Origin: UBA7662 sp041688385
Lineage (GTDB): Bacteria > Bacteroidota > Bacteroidia > UBA7662
DNA: 13,166 bases
Assembly: GCA_041688385.1 (NCBI GenBank)
Contig: JBDNIH010000253.1
Coordinates: 1-13,166 of the forward strand
Reading direction: 5' to 3'
In this document: in pieces, positions 1 through 7,705 of the stretch
Position numbering within the stretch: the stretch's first letter is position 1
Layout: each line of letters opens with the position of its first letter
The notes under the pieces: generated by a model
Database searches by the model: none
What the model saw: only the letters and a program-made list of their open reading frames with translations
What the model was told of the DNA's origin: nothing
Translations under genes and position numbers: made by a program

Positions 1-1421
1 CGCAACCAGTTGTAAAAGGTATTATCGGGTACTGCATGGACTTTAGGACGCACTAAGGCCAAATCTTTGTGGCGTTTGGCATCATAGTCGGAATTAACCT
101 TGCGTATACTTTCATCCAATATGGTCACAAAACGTTCGAAGTCATCGGGTGCGTTTTCAAACTCGATAAGCCACTCGTGCCCACCTTTATCTGAGGTAGT
201 TAGAAACACCGGTCCGGCGGTATAGTCGCGTATACTTGCTGCAGTGGCATGGCATGCTTCATGGAGGGCGTACTCTGCGTTGTCGATAATAACCTCTTCT
301 CCGAAGGCATTGATGAAGTGTTTGGTGCGCCCGGTGATTCTGAAGCGGTAGGGTTCAAGATTGGTAAACCGTATGGTATCTCCAATCAAATAACGCCACA
401 GACCGGCATTGGTGGAGATAATAACTGCGTAATTCGTATTTAGCTTCACCTCTCCCAATATTTTGGTCGGCGGGAAAGGTCCTCCCATTAATTCCGGCTC
501 TATAAACTCAAAATACACCCCATAGTCGAGCATAAGAAGCATGTCTGGGGAATTGGCTTTATCGGCTATACCAAAAAAGCCTTCTGAAGCATTGTAGGTT
601 TCCAAGTAATTCATCTTCGCGCCAGGAACCAATACGTCAAATTGATCGCGGTAAGGCGTAAAGCTCACGCCACCATGAAAATATACTTCGAGGTTGGGCC
701 ATACTTCGTGGATGTTACTTTTTCCGGTATGCTCGAGTATCCATTTAAAAAGGATAATGGTCCAAGTAGGTACACCTGACACATTGGTTACGTCCTGCCC
801 AATGGTTTCGAGCCCGATTTTCTCCACCTTCTCTTCCCAATTGTCCATGAGGGCTACAGAAAGTTCAGGGGTACGAATAAAATCGACCCAAAACGGCAGG
901 TTTTGCATCAATACCGCAGATAAATCGCCGTAATAGGCTTCATTATTCAGCTGACTGATTTGGTGACTTCCGCCAATGGTGAGGCCTTTTCCGTTAAAAA
1001 TTTCGGTGTCGGGAAAAAGGTTACAATAAATGCTGAGCAAGTCTTTGCCCCCTTTAAAATGACAGTCCTCGAGGGCTTCTTGGCTTACAGGAATAAACTT
1101 AGATCGGTCGTTGGTGGTACCGGATGACTTGGCAAACCATTTCAGTTCGGAGCTCCACAACACATATTGTTCACCACGCATTACCCGGTCAATCCATGGC
1201 TGGAGGTCCTCGTAGGTGGAAACCGGTACCCGCTGGCGAAATTCATCAGCGGTTTTGATGTCGGCATAGTCGTATTGCTGACCCCAAACGGTATTACGTG
1301 CGCTATACAGCAACTTTCGCCGCACTTCTTCTTGCACTTCGTGGGGGTATTTTTTAAAAAGCTCGATCTGGTGGACCCGCTTTTTCATGAACCAAGAGAT
1401 AAAGCTGTTTAGGACGCCCAT
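1..1421 (-). CDS. GH3 family protein (acyl-adenylate-forming, 'GH3 auxin-responsive promoter' family), C-terminus cut by window edge
   Basis: Reading back from an ATG at 1421 gives 473 codons open to the left edge; bacterial members run to about 500 residues, so only a short tail is missing. The protein carries the hallmarks of the ANL/GH3 adenylating fold: the phosphate-loop motif SSGTTNDRSK at residues 99-108, YNASEGFFG at about 276-284, and YLIGDTIRF with the adenine/hinge region at about 344-352. Plant GH3 enzymes join amino acids to acyl hormones through an acyl-AMP intermediate. Bacterial homologues are common in Bacteroidota, but their substrates are not established, so adenylation of a carboxylic acid is a family-level inference. 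The start lies 2 bp after the lptB stop, so it is almost certainly translated from the recJ-lptB transcript. No signal peptide or membrane segment is visible; it should be cytoplasmic. Confidence 0.9.
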   Translation of the reverse strand, partial: MGVLNSFISWFMKKRVHQIELFKKYPHEVQEEVRRKLLYSARNTVWGQQYDYADIKTADEFRQRVPVSTYEDLQPWIDRVMRGEQYVLWSSELKWFAKSSGTTNDRSKFIPVSQEALEDCHFKGGKDLLSIYCNLFPDTEIFNGKGLTIGGSHQISQLNNEAYYGDLSAVLMQNLPFWVDFIRTPELSVALMDNWEEKVEKIGLETIGQDVTNVSGVPTWTIILFKWILEHTGKSNIHEVWPNLEVYFHGGVSFTPYRDQFDVLVPGAKMNYLETYNASEGFFGIADKANSPDMLLMLDYGVYFEFIEPELMGGPFPPTKILGEVKLNTNYAVIISTNAGLWRYLIGDTIRFTNLEPYRFRITGRTKHFINAFGEEVIIDNAEYALHEACHATAASIRDYTAGPVFLTTSDKGGHEWLIEFENAPDDFERFVTILDESIRKVNSDYDAKRHKDLALVRPKVHAVPDNTFYNWL

Positions 1422-1423
1422 GC

Positions 1424-2161
1424 TTATTCGACCACCTTACGTTTCAACTCAAAATGTTTGCCGAGATAAAGACGGCGTACTTCTTCGTCTTCGGCCAATT
1501 CCTCGGCACGGCCCGATTTAAGGATGCGACCATCAATCAACAAATACGCTTTGTCTGTAATCGATAAGGTCTCATTTACATTGTGATCGGTGATGAGGAT
1601 GCCTATATTCTTCTTTTTTAAGCCGAAGATGATCGACTGTATGTCTTCAACAGCAATAGGGTCGACGCCGGCGAAGGGTTCATCGAGCAGAATAAACTTA
1701 GGGTCGGTGGCCAATGCCCTGGCAATCTCCGTACGGCGGCGTTCGCCTCCCGACAAAACTTCGCCTGGGTTATTACGTACATGCTGGAGGTTAAACTCGT
1801 CGAGCAGGGTTTCGAGTTTGGTGATTTGTTCGGCTTTGGGCCTGTTGGTCATTTGCATAACCCCCTTAATGTTCTCCTCGACCGTCAGCGTGCGGAAAAC
1901 AGACGCTTCTTGGGGCAAATAACCCAAACCGAGTTGTGCCCTTTTATACATGGGTTGGTTGGTGATGTCGAGATTATCGAGGAATACCTTGCCTTCATCG
2001 GGTTTGATGAGGCCGACGATCATATAAAAGCTGGTGGTTTTACCGGCACCGTTGGGGCCGAGCAAACCTACAATTTCGCCCTGCTGCACGCTGATGGATA
2101 CGTGGTTCACCACTGTACGCTTTTTGTAGCGTTTTACGAGATTTTCGGAGCGCAGCAGCAT
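1424..2161 (-). CDS. lptB: LPS export ABC transporter ATP-binding protein LptB
   Basis: This is a 245-residue stand-alone ABC ATPase. It has Walker A GPNGAGKT (35-42), Q-loop Q84 in YLPQEASVF, signature LSGGE (136-140) followed by RRRTEIARAL, Walker B ILLDEP (157-162) with the following FAGVDP, and switch histidine H193 in ITDHN. The sequences LPQEASVFR and DEPFAGVDPIAVEDIQ are characteristic of LptB rather than of other importer or exporter ATPases. LptB binds the inner-membrane LptFG pair and powers extraction of lipopolysaccharide to the LptC/A/D bridge. No lptF, lptG, lptC or lptA is in the window, as is usual where these genes are scattered. It starts 3 bp after the recJ stop and ends 2 bp before the GH3 gene, so the three are translationally packed. 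Length is normal for the family. Confidence 0.96.
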   Translation of the reverse strand: MLLRSENLVKRYKKRTVVNHVSISVQQGEIVGLLGPNGAGKTTSFYMIVGLIKPDEGKVFLDNLDITNQPMYKRAQLGLGYLPQEASVFRTLTVEENIKGVMQMTNRPKAEQITKLETLLDEFNLQHVRNNPGEVLSGGERRRTEIARALATDPKFILLDEPFAGVDPIAVEDIQSIIFGLKKKNIGILITDHNVNETLSITDKAYLLIDGRILKSGRAEELAEDEEVRRLYLGKHFELKRKVVE

Positions 2162-2164
2162 CGT

Positions 2165-3877
2165 CTATTCGAATTTGATGTCTTTGATATTGAGTTTCAT
2201 GCTTGTAACGCCCCGCCAGGTATTTTCTTCTATAACGTACACCACATTGAAGGGGATTCCTTTCGAAATGAGGTTATAGTGCTCGGCCTGGCCAAAAGCA
2301 ATTACACTGAAAGAAATAGAGTTTTCTTGTTGAATGGAAATTTGCAGGTGGTTTTCACCTACTACCCGCACAAATCCGTTTGAAAAAACATTTTTGCTCA
2401 TGAATACCGGTAACATACTGCCCGGCCCAAAAGGTGCAAATTGTTTTAATACCCGGAAAAAACGAGGACTGATGTCTTTGAGATTAATTTCCTGGTCGAT
2501 ATCTACGAAAGGTAAAAGCTGATCGTCCTGAATAGAATTACGCACGACCTCTTCGAATTTATCCGAAAAAGCTTTGACATTGCCTTCTTTGAGGGTGAGG
2601 CCCGCAGCATATTTATGCCCACCAAATTGGTCTACAAATTCAGCACATTGCGAGATGGCGTTGTGAATGTCGAAACCGTTCACCGAACGAGCAGAACCCG
2701 TCAAGCGACCTTCGGTGTGGCTGAATACGACGGTTGGGCGATAATAAGCTTCTACCAAACGTGAGGCCACGATACCAATAACTCCTTTGTGCCAATCGGC
2801 ACCGTATACAACGGTCGTTCTGCGGTCGGCGAAATTCGCTTCACCTTCAGCCAACTGAAAAGCTTCTTTGGTGATGGTGGCATCCACGTCTCGGCGGTCG
2901 GTATTGGTCTCGTTGATCACTTGGGCGCGGGCATTGGCTTCTTCCATATTGTTAGAAAGCAACAATTCCACGGCATTTTTGGCATCGCCCATACGCCCGG
3001 CCGCATTGATCCGTGGGGCGATATTAAAGACGATATCGGTTACCCCCAAATCCTTGCGGTCGCAGCAGATGTTGATGATGGCTTTGAGTCCGTAGGCGGG
3101 GTTTTCGTTTAATTTTTTTAGTCCAAAATGTGCTAACACCCTGTTTTCACCTGTCATGGGAACGATATCGGCGGCGATACTTACTGCCACCAAGTCGAGA
3201 TATTGATGCAACACCTGTATGTCGAGTCCATTTCTCTCGCTGAATGCTTGAGCAAGTTTGAAGCCTACACCACAACCCGATAAATCTTTAAAGGGATAAG
3301 GACAATCGGCTTGTTTGGGGTCGAGAATAGCGGCAGCTCTGGGTAAGTCGGCGGGGAGGTGGTGGTCGGTGATGATGACTTGCAACCCCATTTCGTTGGC
3401 ATAGTCTACTTGATCTACTGCCGTGATACCACAATCGAGGGTGATTATGAGTTTATAGTTTTGCGCTACCGCCCAGTCGATGGCCTGTAACGACAGTCCG
3501 TAGCCCTCTTTGTGGCGGTCGGGGATATAATAGCCAATCTGTTCGTGGTAATGTTTTAGAAAACGGTATAAGACGGCGACGGCGGTTGTGCCGTCCACAT
3601 CATAATCGCCGTAAATGAGTATAGATTCGTTGTTGCGAATGGCCAGTTCGATGATATCGACAGCCTTACGCATGTCTTTCATCAAAAAGGGATCGTGGAG
3701 CTGACTGAGCTGCGGCCGGAAAAAAGTACGCGCATCAGCATAGGTTTCGATGCCCCTGCTAATCAACAATCGGGCGATGACCTCATCGACTTTGATATCT
3801 TCAGCCAGTTTATCGACCGCTTCTTGTGCTGCTACTGTTTTTAAAACCCACCTTTTTTCCATATCTCCACTGAACAT
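2165..3877 (-). CDS. recJ: Single-stranded-DNA-specific exonuclease RecJ
   Basis: This 570-residue DHH-family nuclease degrades single-stranded DNA 5' to 3' in RecF-pathway recombination, mismatch repair and base-excision repair. The DHH domain shows motif I DYDVDG (91-96), D148 in TLDCG, the eponymous DHH (171-173), the CGVGFK region (202-207) and D237 in AADIVP. The DHHA1 part shows IAPRINAAGRMGDA (about 286-299), ARSVNGFDIH and the substrate-binding GGHKYAAG (419-426). An OB-fold-like C-terminal domain follows. All metal ligands I expect are present. Two starts are possible: ATG at 3877, or ATG five codons later at 3862 giving MEKRWVLK, which looks more like the usual N-terminus. It is the first gene of the operon with lptB and the GH3 gene and is divergent from thiL. 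Confidence 0.96.
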   Translation of the reverse strand: MFSGDMEKRWVLKTVAAQEAVDKLAEDIKVDEVIARLLISRGIETYADARTFFRPQLSQLHDPFLMKDMRKAVDIIELAIRNNESILIYGDYDVDGTTAVAVLYRFLKHYHEQIGYYIPDRHKEGYGLSLQAIDWAVAQNYKLIITLDCGITAVDQVDYANEMGLQVIITDHHLPADLPRAAAILDPKQADCPYPFKDLSGCGVGFKLAQAFSERNGLDIQVLHQYLDLVAVSIAADIVPMTGENRVLAHFGLKKLNENPAYGLKAIINICCDRKDLGVTDIVFNIAPRINAAGRMGDAKNAVELLLSNNMEEANARAQVINETNTDRRDVDATITKEAFQLAEGEANFADRRTTVVYGADWHKGVIGIVASRLVEAYYRPTVVFSHTEGRLTGSARSVNGFDIHNAISQCAEFVDQFGGHKYAAGLTLKEGNVKAFSDKFEEVVRNSIQDDQLLPFVDIDQEINLKDISPRFFRVLKQFAPFGPGSMLPVFMSKNVFSNGFVRVVGENHLQISIQQENSISFSVIAFGQAEHYNLISKGIPFNVVYVIEENTWRGVTSMKLNIKDIKFE

Positions 3878-3913
3878 TTGCGCGTTCTAAACCCGCTCTT
3901 CGCTATAATCTTG

Positions 3914-3921
3914 TAAAGATA
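3914..3921 (-). promoter_or_regulatory. Possible -7 box for recJ-lptB-GH3 operon
   Basis: On the minus strand TATCTTTA matches the Bacteroidota -7 consensus TAnnTTTG at seven of eight positions and lies about 37 bp before the recJ ATG at 3877. No TTTG sits 19 bp upstream, so the call rests on the -7 box alone. A plus-strand TAATCTTG (3906-3913) abuts it head to head. Confidence 0.4.
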
Positions 3922-4010
3922 CGACCGAAAGCCCAAGGTACAGGATTGGCCTTTGAAAAATTAAAAGTTCGCGTCGTGTGAGATAAAGTCGGGTGTTATG
4001 GAGAGAAGCG

Positions 4011-4018
4011 TAATTTTG
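4011..4018 (+). promoter_or_regulatory. -7 promoter box for thiL
   Basis: TAATTTTG is an exact match to the Bacteroidota -7 consensus TAnnTTTG and lies 15 bp before the thiL ATG at 4034, implying a leader of roughly ten bases. There is no clear TTTG at the -33 position. The surrounding bases nearly match those around the tRNA promoter at 10219. Confidence 0.6.
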
Positions 4019-4033
4019 CAGTAAATCTTTTTC

Positions 4034-5092
4034 ATGAGCGATCAAAATCCTGCACTGACCCCCATTTCCCAGCTGGGTGAATTTGGTTTAATCCAACAGC
4101 TAACGCAAAACATCCGCATCAAAAATGCCCAAACCATTTTAGGGGTTGGCGACGATGCAGCCATACTACAGGTTACGGCCGGCAAACAGTTGGTGGTAAG
4201 TACCGATGTTTTGGTGGAGGGCATTCATTTCGACATCAGTTACAGCCCCCTCACCCATTTGGGCTACAAAGCGGTGAGTGTAAATATTTCCGACATCGCC
4301 GCCATGAATGCCGTGCCGAAGCAAATTACTGTTTCACTGGCTATTTCGAGTAAATATACCGTCGAAGCCATGGAAGAATTATACCGCGGCATGCTTGCGG
4401 CCTGTACACATTATGGGGTAGACTTGGTGGGCGGAGACACCACTGCTTCACCCAGCGGGCTTTTCATCAGCATCACAGCACTAGGTGAGGCTGACCCCGC
4501 AACTCTAATAAAACGGAGTACTGCTCAAAAGGGCGACCTTATTTGTGTGACCGGCGATTTAGGTGGCGCCTTTTTAGGTCTCAACCTGCTAGAACGGGAA
4601 AAACGTATTTTCCGCGAAAGTCCGGAGGTACAACCCGATTTTGGCGACAATGATTATTTGTTGCAACGTCAACTAAAACCAGAAGCACGCACCGATATGC
4701 GGGCCATTTTTGAAGGTTTAGGCATCTTGCCAACTTCGATGATTGATGTATCCGACGGCTTGGCTTCGGAGCTTTTGCACATTACCAGTCAGAGCAATTT
4801 AGGCTGCAAGGTGTATGAAGACAAATTCCCTATCGACCCGATGGCCATTCGTATTGCCGCTGAATTTAATATAGACGTGAATGTTGCCGTGATGAATGGC
4901 GGTGAAGATTATGAATTACTCTTCACGGTACCCCAGACTGATTTCGAAAAGGTAAAAAACCATCCCGACATCAGTATTATCGGTCATATGACGGATGTGA
5001 GTGAGGGTTGTATGCTGGTTAGCCGGGGTAGTCAGGCCTATGAAATCCAAGCGCAGGGATGGCAACACTTCGGGAAAGCTCCCTCGGCTTAA
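4034..5092 (+). CDS. thiL: Thiamine-monophosphate kinase ThiL
   Basis: The 352-residue protein phosphorylates thiamine monophosphate to thiamine diphosphate, the last step of cofactor synthesis. It belongs to the PurM/SelD/HypE-type ATP-binding superfamily. Visible motifs in order are GVGDDAA (37-43), STDVLVEGIHFD (56-67, a metal- and substrate-binding stretch), NISDIAAM (84-91), VGGDTT (132-137), TGDLGGAFLGL (173-183), IDVSDGL (237-243) and GGEDYELLF (289-297). The aspartates that bind Mg-ATP are all present. ATG at 4034 is the first in-frame start after the -7 box, and the length fits the family. The gene stands alone: recJ is divergent and rnc convergent. No other thiamine biosynthesis gene and no TPP riboswitch-like leader is evident; the leader looks too short to hold one. 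Confidence 0.96.
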   Translation: MSDQNPALTPISQLGEFGLIQQLTQNIRIKNAQTILGVGDDAAILQVTAGKQLVVSTDVLVEGIHFDISYSPLTHLGYKAVSVNISDIAAMNAVPKQITVSLAISSKYTVEAMEELYRGMLAACTHYGVDLVGGDTTASPSGLFISITALGEADPATLIKRSTAQKGDLICVTGDLGGAFLGLNLLEREKRIFRESPEVQPDFGDNDYLLQRQLKPEARTDMRAIFEGLGILPTSMIDVSDGLASELLHITSQSNLGCKVYEDKFPIDPMAIRIAAEFNIDVNVAVMNGGEDYELLFTVPQTDFEKVKNHPDISIIGHMTDVSEGCMLVSRGSQAYEIQAQGWQHFGKAPSA

Positions 5093-5143
5093 TGTGCTGA
5101 AATGGCTTTTTGATACGCGGTTGTTCTAATGGATTTCTGCACA
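5093..5143. repeat. Imperfect inverted repeat after thiL
   Basis: TGTGCTGAAAT at 5093-5103, starting directly after the thiL stop, pairs with ATTTCTGCACA at 5133-5143 with one mismatch in eleven, around a 29-base loop. It is not followed by a clear U-run, so a terminator function is only possible. It may instead protect the thiL 3' end. Confidence 0.4.
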
Positions 5144-5170
5144 ATTGGAATGGGGCTCCCTTTTATTACC

Positions 5171-5234
5171 CATCCCGTCTCACGCAGGTGAACTCATCCG
5201 CGCAAAGGCGGGAGGTCATGCGCACAGTACTGTG
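5171..5234. repeat. GC-rich dyad and 12-bp palindrome in the thiL/rnc convergent spacer
   Basis: The spacer holds an imperfect dyad (ATCCCG near 5172 against CGGGAG near 5209) and the perfect palindrome CACAGTACTGTG at 5223-5234. The 5093-5282 stretch contains no credible gene. The position between convergent genes would suit a bidirectional end signal, but no strong U-tract accompanies it. Confidence 0.3.
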
Positions 5235-5282
5235 GTTTTCCATAAAAGTCAAGTTTTTCTCGCTAGGCGCAGTTTGCTGCTG

Positions 5283-6011
5283 TTAAACCAATGCCTCTGC
5301 TTTCGCGAGAAAGGTTCCGGCCGCTTTTTGTTCGGCTTGTTTTTTATTCATGTCGGTGCCAGAGGAGACGACGATATCATCGACCAATAAGTTCACTACG
5401 AAAAAGCGATTTCGACCTTGTTGAACAGTATCGGCTATTTCAAAGCGGGTGGTTTTGCCGTTGCGGTGTCCCCACTCTACCAAGCGGCTTTTGTGGTTTT
5501 GTTCGGTTTGCATGATCTCATCAAAATCTACCAGCACTTTCATGATGCGGCGATTGATGAAGTGAAAAGTACGTTGATACCCTTGATCGAGATAAAAGGC
5601 GCCGATAAATGCTTCGAGCGCATCTGCATTCATGTTTTTGGAAGGTGATTGCCCACGTGGATTACCCGAAATACTTACTAGCAAGTCGTGTATACCCAGT
5701 TTGCGTGCCAATTGATCGAGGCTGGTCGCATTAACCAGTTTCGACCGCATCTCTGTTAAAAAGCCTTCGTCTTTAAAGGGATACTTTTTGAAAAGAATTT
5801 CAGCCACGATGAGATCGAGTACTGCATCTCCCAGAAATTCCAGTCGTTCGTTGTTCCGCCGAAAACCAGTATCGCTTTCTTTGCGCACCGACGAATGGGT
5901 AAAGGCGAGTTGATACAAAGTAAGATTTCGCGGCCTATATCCCGTTAAATTGAGAATAGCACGTGCGAGCGGCGTGCGCGGTGTGAGTAATCTGTTGAGG
6001 AGAGAAGCCAT
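5283..6011 (-). CDS. rnc: Ribonuclease III
   Basis: A 242-residue double-strand-specific endoribonuclease that processes rRNA precursors and structured mRNAs. The catalytic domain holds the signature NNERLEFLGDAVL (53-65) with E55, E58 and D62, then E87 in LTEMRS, and D130 and E133 in NADALEAF; these correspond to the metal-binding acidic residues of the family. Residues from about 173 form a double-stranded RNA-binding domain (HKSRLVEW to KKQAEQKAAGTFLAKA). A short N-terminal extension of about 20 residues precedes the catalytic core. It starts 16 bp after the fabF stop and is the last gene of the acpP-fabF-rnc unit. The coding end faces thiL, and no strong terminator is visible beyond it. 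Confidence 0.96.
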   Translation of the reverse strand: MASLLNRLLTPRTPLARAILNLTGYRPRNLTLYQLAFTHSSVRKESDTGFRRNNERLEFLGDAVLDLIVAEILFKKYPFKDEGFLTEMRSKLVNATSLDQLARKLGIHDLLVSISGNPRGQSPSKNMNADALEAFIGAFYLDQGYQRTFHFINRRIMKVLVDFDEIMQTEQNHKSRLVEWGHRNGKTTRFEIADTVQQGRNRFFVVNLLVDDIVVSSGTDMNKKQAEQKAAGTFLAKAEALV

Positions 6012-6027
6012 AGCCTTCCGAAGTGGA

Positions 6028-7281
6028 TCAGCTTTCGTACTTCCGGAATATCACCGAAGTGTTGTGTCCGCCAAAGCCAAAGGTATTGCTGAGTGCCGCC
6101 CTAATTTCACGTGGCTGAGGTTTGTTGAAGGTAAGGTTGATCCGGGGGTCAAACTGTGGATCGTCGGTGAAGTGGTTAATGGTTGGCGGCACGATGCTGT
6201 TGTTGATCGCTAATATGGTTGCAATCGCCTCCACAGCGCCAGCAGCACCCAAGAGGTGGCCGGTCATCGACTTGGTTGAGCTAATATTCATTTTGTAGGC
6301 GTAATCACCGAATACCGACTGTATCGCCTTTATCTCACTGATATCACCTAAGGGCGTTGACGTGCCGTGTACGTTGACATAATCTACGTCTTCTGGTTTC
6401 ATACCTGCATCGAGCAAGGCTGCTTTCATCACGTTGGTGGCGCCCAGCCCGTCGGGATGTGGCGCAGTGATGTGATATGCATCGGCTGACATGCCGCCGC
6501 CTGCGATTTCGGCATAAATTTTTGCCCCACGTGCTTTGGCGTGCTCCAGCTCTTCGAGTATGAGGCAAGCGCCCCCTTCTCCAAGCAAAAAGCCATCGCG
6601 ATTGGCATCAAAAGGGCGCGACGCCGTTTTCGGGTCGTCATTGCGCTCCGAAAGGGCTTTCATAGCGTTGAAGCCACCCATTCCTGCTTCGTTGATGGCT
6701 GCTTCCGAACCACCTGTAATAAATATATCGGCCTTGTTGAGGCGGATATAATTAAATGCATCGATGATGGCATTGTTGGAAGAGGCACAGGCTGAAACGG
6801 TGGTGTAGTTCGGGCCACGGAATCCATATTTAATGGATATGTAACCTGCACCAATGTCAGCAATCATCTTCGGAATGAAGAAGGGGTTGAAGCGGGGAGT
6901 GCCATCACCTCTGGCAAAGGCAGTCACCTCCTCTAAAAAAGTAGCTAATCCACCTATACCTGAGCCCCAAATAACACCCGCGCGGTCGGTATTAATCTTT
7001 TCGAGATCAAGACCGGAATCGCGCATGGCCTCTTCGGCTGTTACCATAGCGTAGTGAACATATGGATCCATCTTTCGCGCTTCTTTGCGGTCAAGGAAAT
7101 TATGGATGTCAAAGTTTTTGACCTCGGCAGCAAAACGCGTCCTGAATTTGGCAGCATCAAAGTGGGTGATAAAATCTGCCCCACTCACGCCTTGCATCAA
7201 AGCCTTCCAATATTCAGGTACCGTATTGCCAATGGGCGTAAGCGCGCCAAGGCCGGTTACTACTACTCTTCGTAACTGCAT
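6028..7281 (-). CDS. fabF: Beta-ketoacyl-ACP synthase II
   Basis: The 417-residue condensing enzyme elongates acyl-ACP with malonyl-ACP in type II fatty acid synthesis. The thiolase-fold active site is complete: nucleophile C165 in TVSACASS, H305 in NVHGTSTPLGD, K337 in STKSMTGH and H342 in MTGHLLGAAG, all two positions later than in E. coli FabF. The glycine-rich tail NTFGFGGHN (399-407) is also present. FabF is favoured over FabB because of overall length and the TGHLLGAAG context, and because it directly follows its substrate carrier acpP (24 bp away) and precedes rnc, a conserved Bacteroidota order. The protein should be a soluble cytoplasmic homodimer. The start MQLRRVVVTG is the standard N-terminus of the family. 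Confidence 0.97.
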   Translation of the reverse strand: MQLRRVVVTGLGALTPIGNTVPEYWKALMQGVSGADFITHFDAAKFRTRFAAEVKNFDIHNFLDRKEARKMDPYVHYAMVTAEEAMRDSGLDLEKINTDRAGVIWGSGIGGLATFLEEVTAFARGDGTPRFNPFFIPKMIADIGAGYISIKYGFRGPNYTTVSACASSNNAIIDAFNYIRLNKADIFITGGSEAAINEAGMGGFNAMKALSERNDDPKTASRPFDANRDGFLLGEGGACLILEELEHAKARGAKIYAEIAGGGMSADAYHITAPHPDGLGATNVMKAALLDAGMKPEDVDYVNVHGTSTPLGDISEIKAIQSVFGDYAYKMNISSTKSMTGHLLGAAGAVEAIATILAINNSIVPPTINHFTDDPQFDPRINLTFNKPQPREIRAALSNTFGFGGHNTSVIFRKYES

Positions 7282-7305
7282 GCAGTTTGGATAGATTAAA
7301 TTGAC

Positions 7306-7542
7306 TTATCCGGCGTGTGCCTCGAGATAAGTGATTGCATTTCCAACGGTCTGGATATTCTCAGCCTGATCGTCTGGAATGCTGATATTGAACTCTTTTT
7401 CGAATTCCATGATCAACTCAACGGTATCCAATGAGTCTGCACCCAGGTCGTTGGTGAAGCTGGCTTCGAGTGTAACTTCGCTCTCGTCTACGCCGAGTTT
7501 GTCAACGATGATAGCCTTTACTTTGGTGGCGATTTCCGACAT
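7306..7542 (-). CDS. acpP: Acyl carrier protein
   Basis: This 78-residue acidic protein carries growing acyl chains on a phosphopantetheine arm. The attachment serine is S37 in GADSLDTVE, the invariant ACP motif. The four-helix profile and length are typical. It is the first gene of the acpP-fabF-rnc unit and the nearest gene to a strong promoter at 7575-7605, which fits the very high expression expected of ACP. No Shine-Dalgarno sequence precedes the ATG, as is normal in Bacteroidota. Confidence 0.98.
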   Translation of the reverse strand: MSEIATKVKAIIVDKLGVDESEVTLEASFTNDLGADSLDTVELIMEFEKEFNISIPDDQAENIQTVGNAITYLEAHAG

Positions 7543-7574
7543 GTTCGTGGTTTTTGGGATGATTTAAATCTTCG

Positions 7575-7605
7575 CAATATTAATGCATTCCATACGAAAT
7601 GCAAA
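7575..7605 (-). promoter_or_regulatory. Bacteroidota-type promoter for acpP-fabF-rnc
   Basis: On the minus strand a -33 TTTG (7605-7602) is separated by exactly 19 bp from a -7 box TAATATTG (7582-7575), one mismatch from TAnnTTTG. This is the published spacing for the Bacteroidota primary sigma factor. The implied start site leaves a leader of about 25-30 bases before the acpP ATG at 7542. Confidence 0.75.
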
Positions 7606-7679
7606 CTCCCATCGAAAATTGAGTTGTTAGAAGTCGTATTAAATATACGGAACTCTGGTTAAGCGAGCTGCTTGTTTTA

Positions 7680-7687
7680 TAGATTTG
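7680..7687 (+). promoter_or_regulatory. -7 promoter box for the IPExxxVDY gene and pyk
   Basis: TAGATTTG is a perfect TAnnTTTG box. The transcript would begin roughly at 7692, so the TTG at 7685 lies inside the promoter and cannot be the start codon; this supports TTG at 7706. No TTTG is seen 19 bp upstream. Confidence 0.55.
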
Positions 7688-7705
7688 CTCCTAACTTCTT
7701 CACTT

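Noticed and set aside
1781..2383. 200-residue plus-strand open frame opposite lptB and recJ
   Set aside because: It is antisense to two unmistakable genes, and its translation shows no family motif; it arises from the codon bias of the real strand.
3862..3877. GGAG before the internal recJ ATG as a decisive ribosome binding site
   Set aside because: It lies only two bases from the ATG at 3862, too close for normal pairing, and Bacteroidota do not depend on such sites; the start remains undecided.
6344..6863. Several 60-75-residue frames inside fabF
   Set aside because: They overlap the conserved FabF coding sequence in other frames and carry no recognisable motif.
7685..7687. TTG as start of the IPExxxVDY gene
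   Set aside because: It lies within the -7 box TAGATTTG and adds seven residues that do not fit the family N-terminus.
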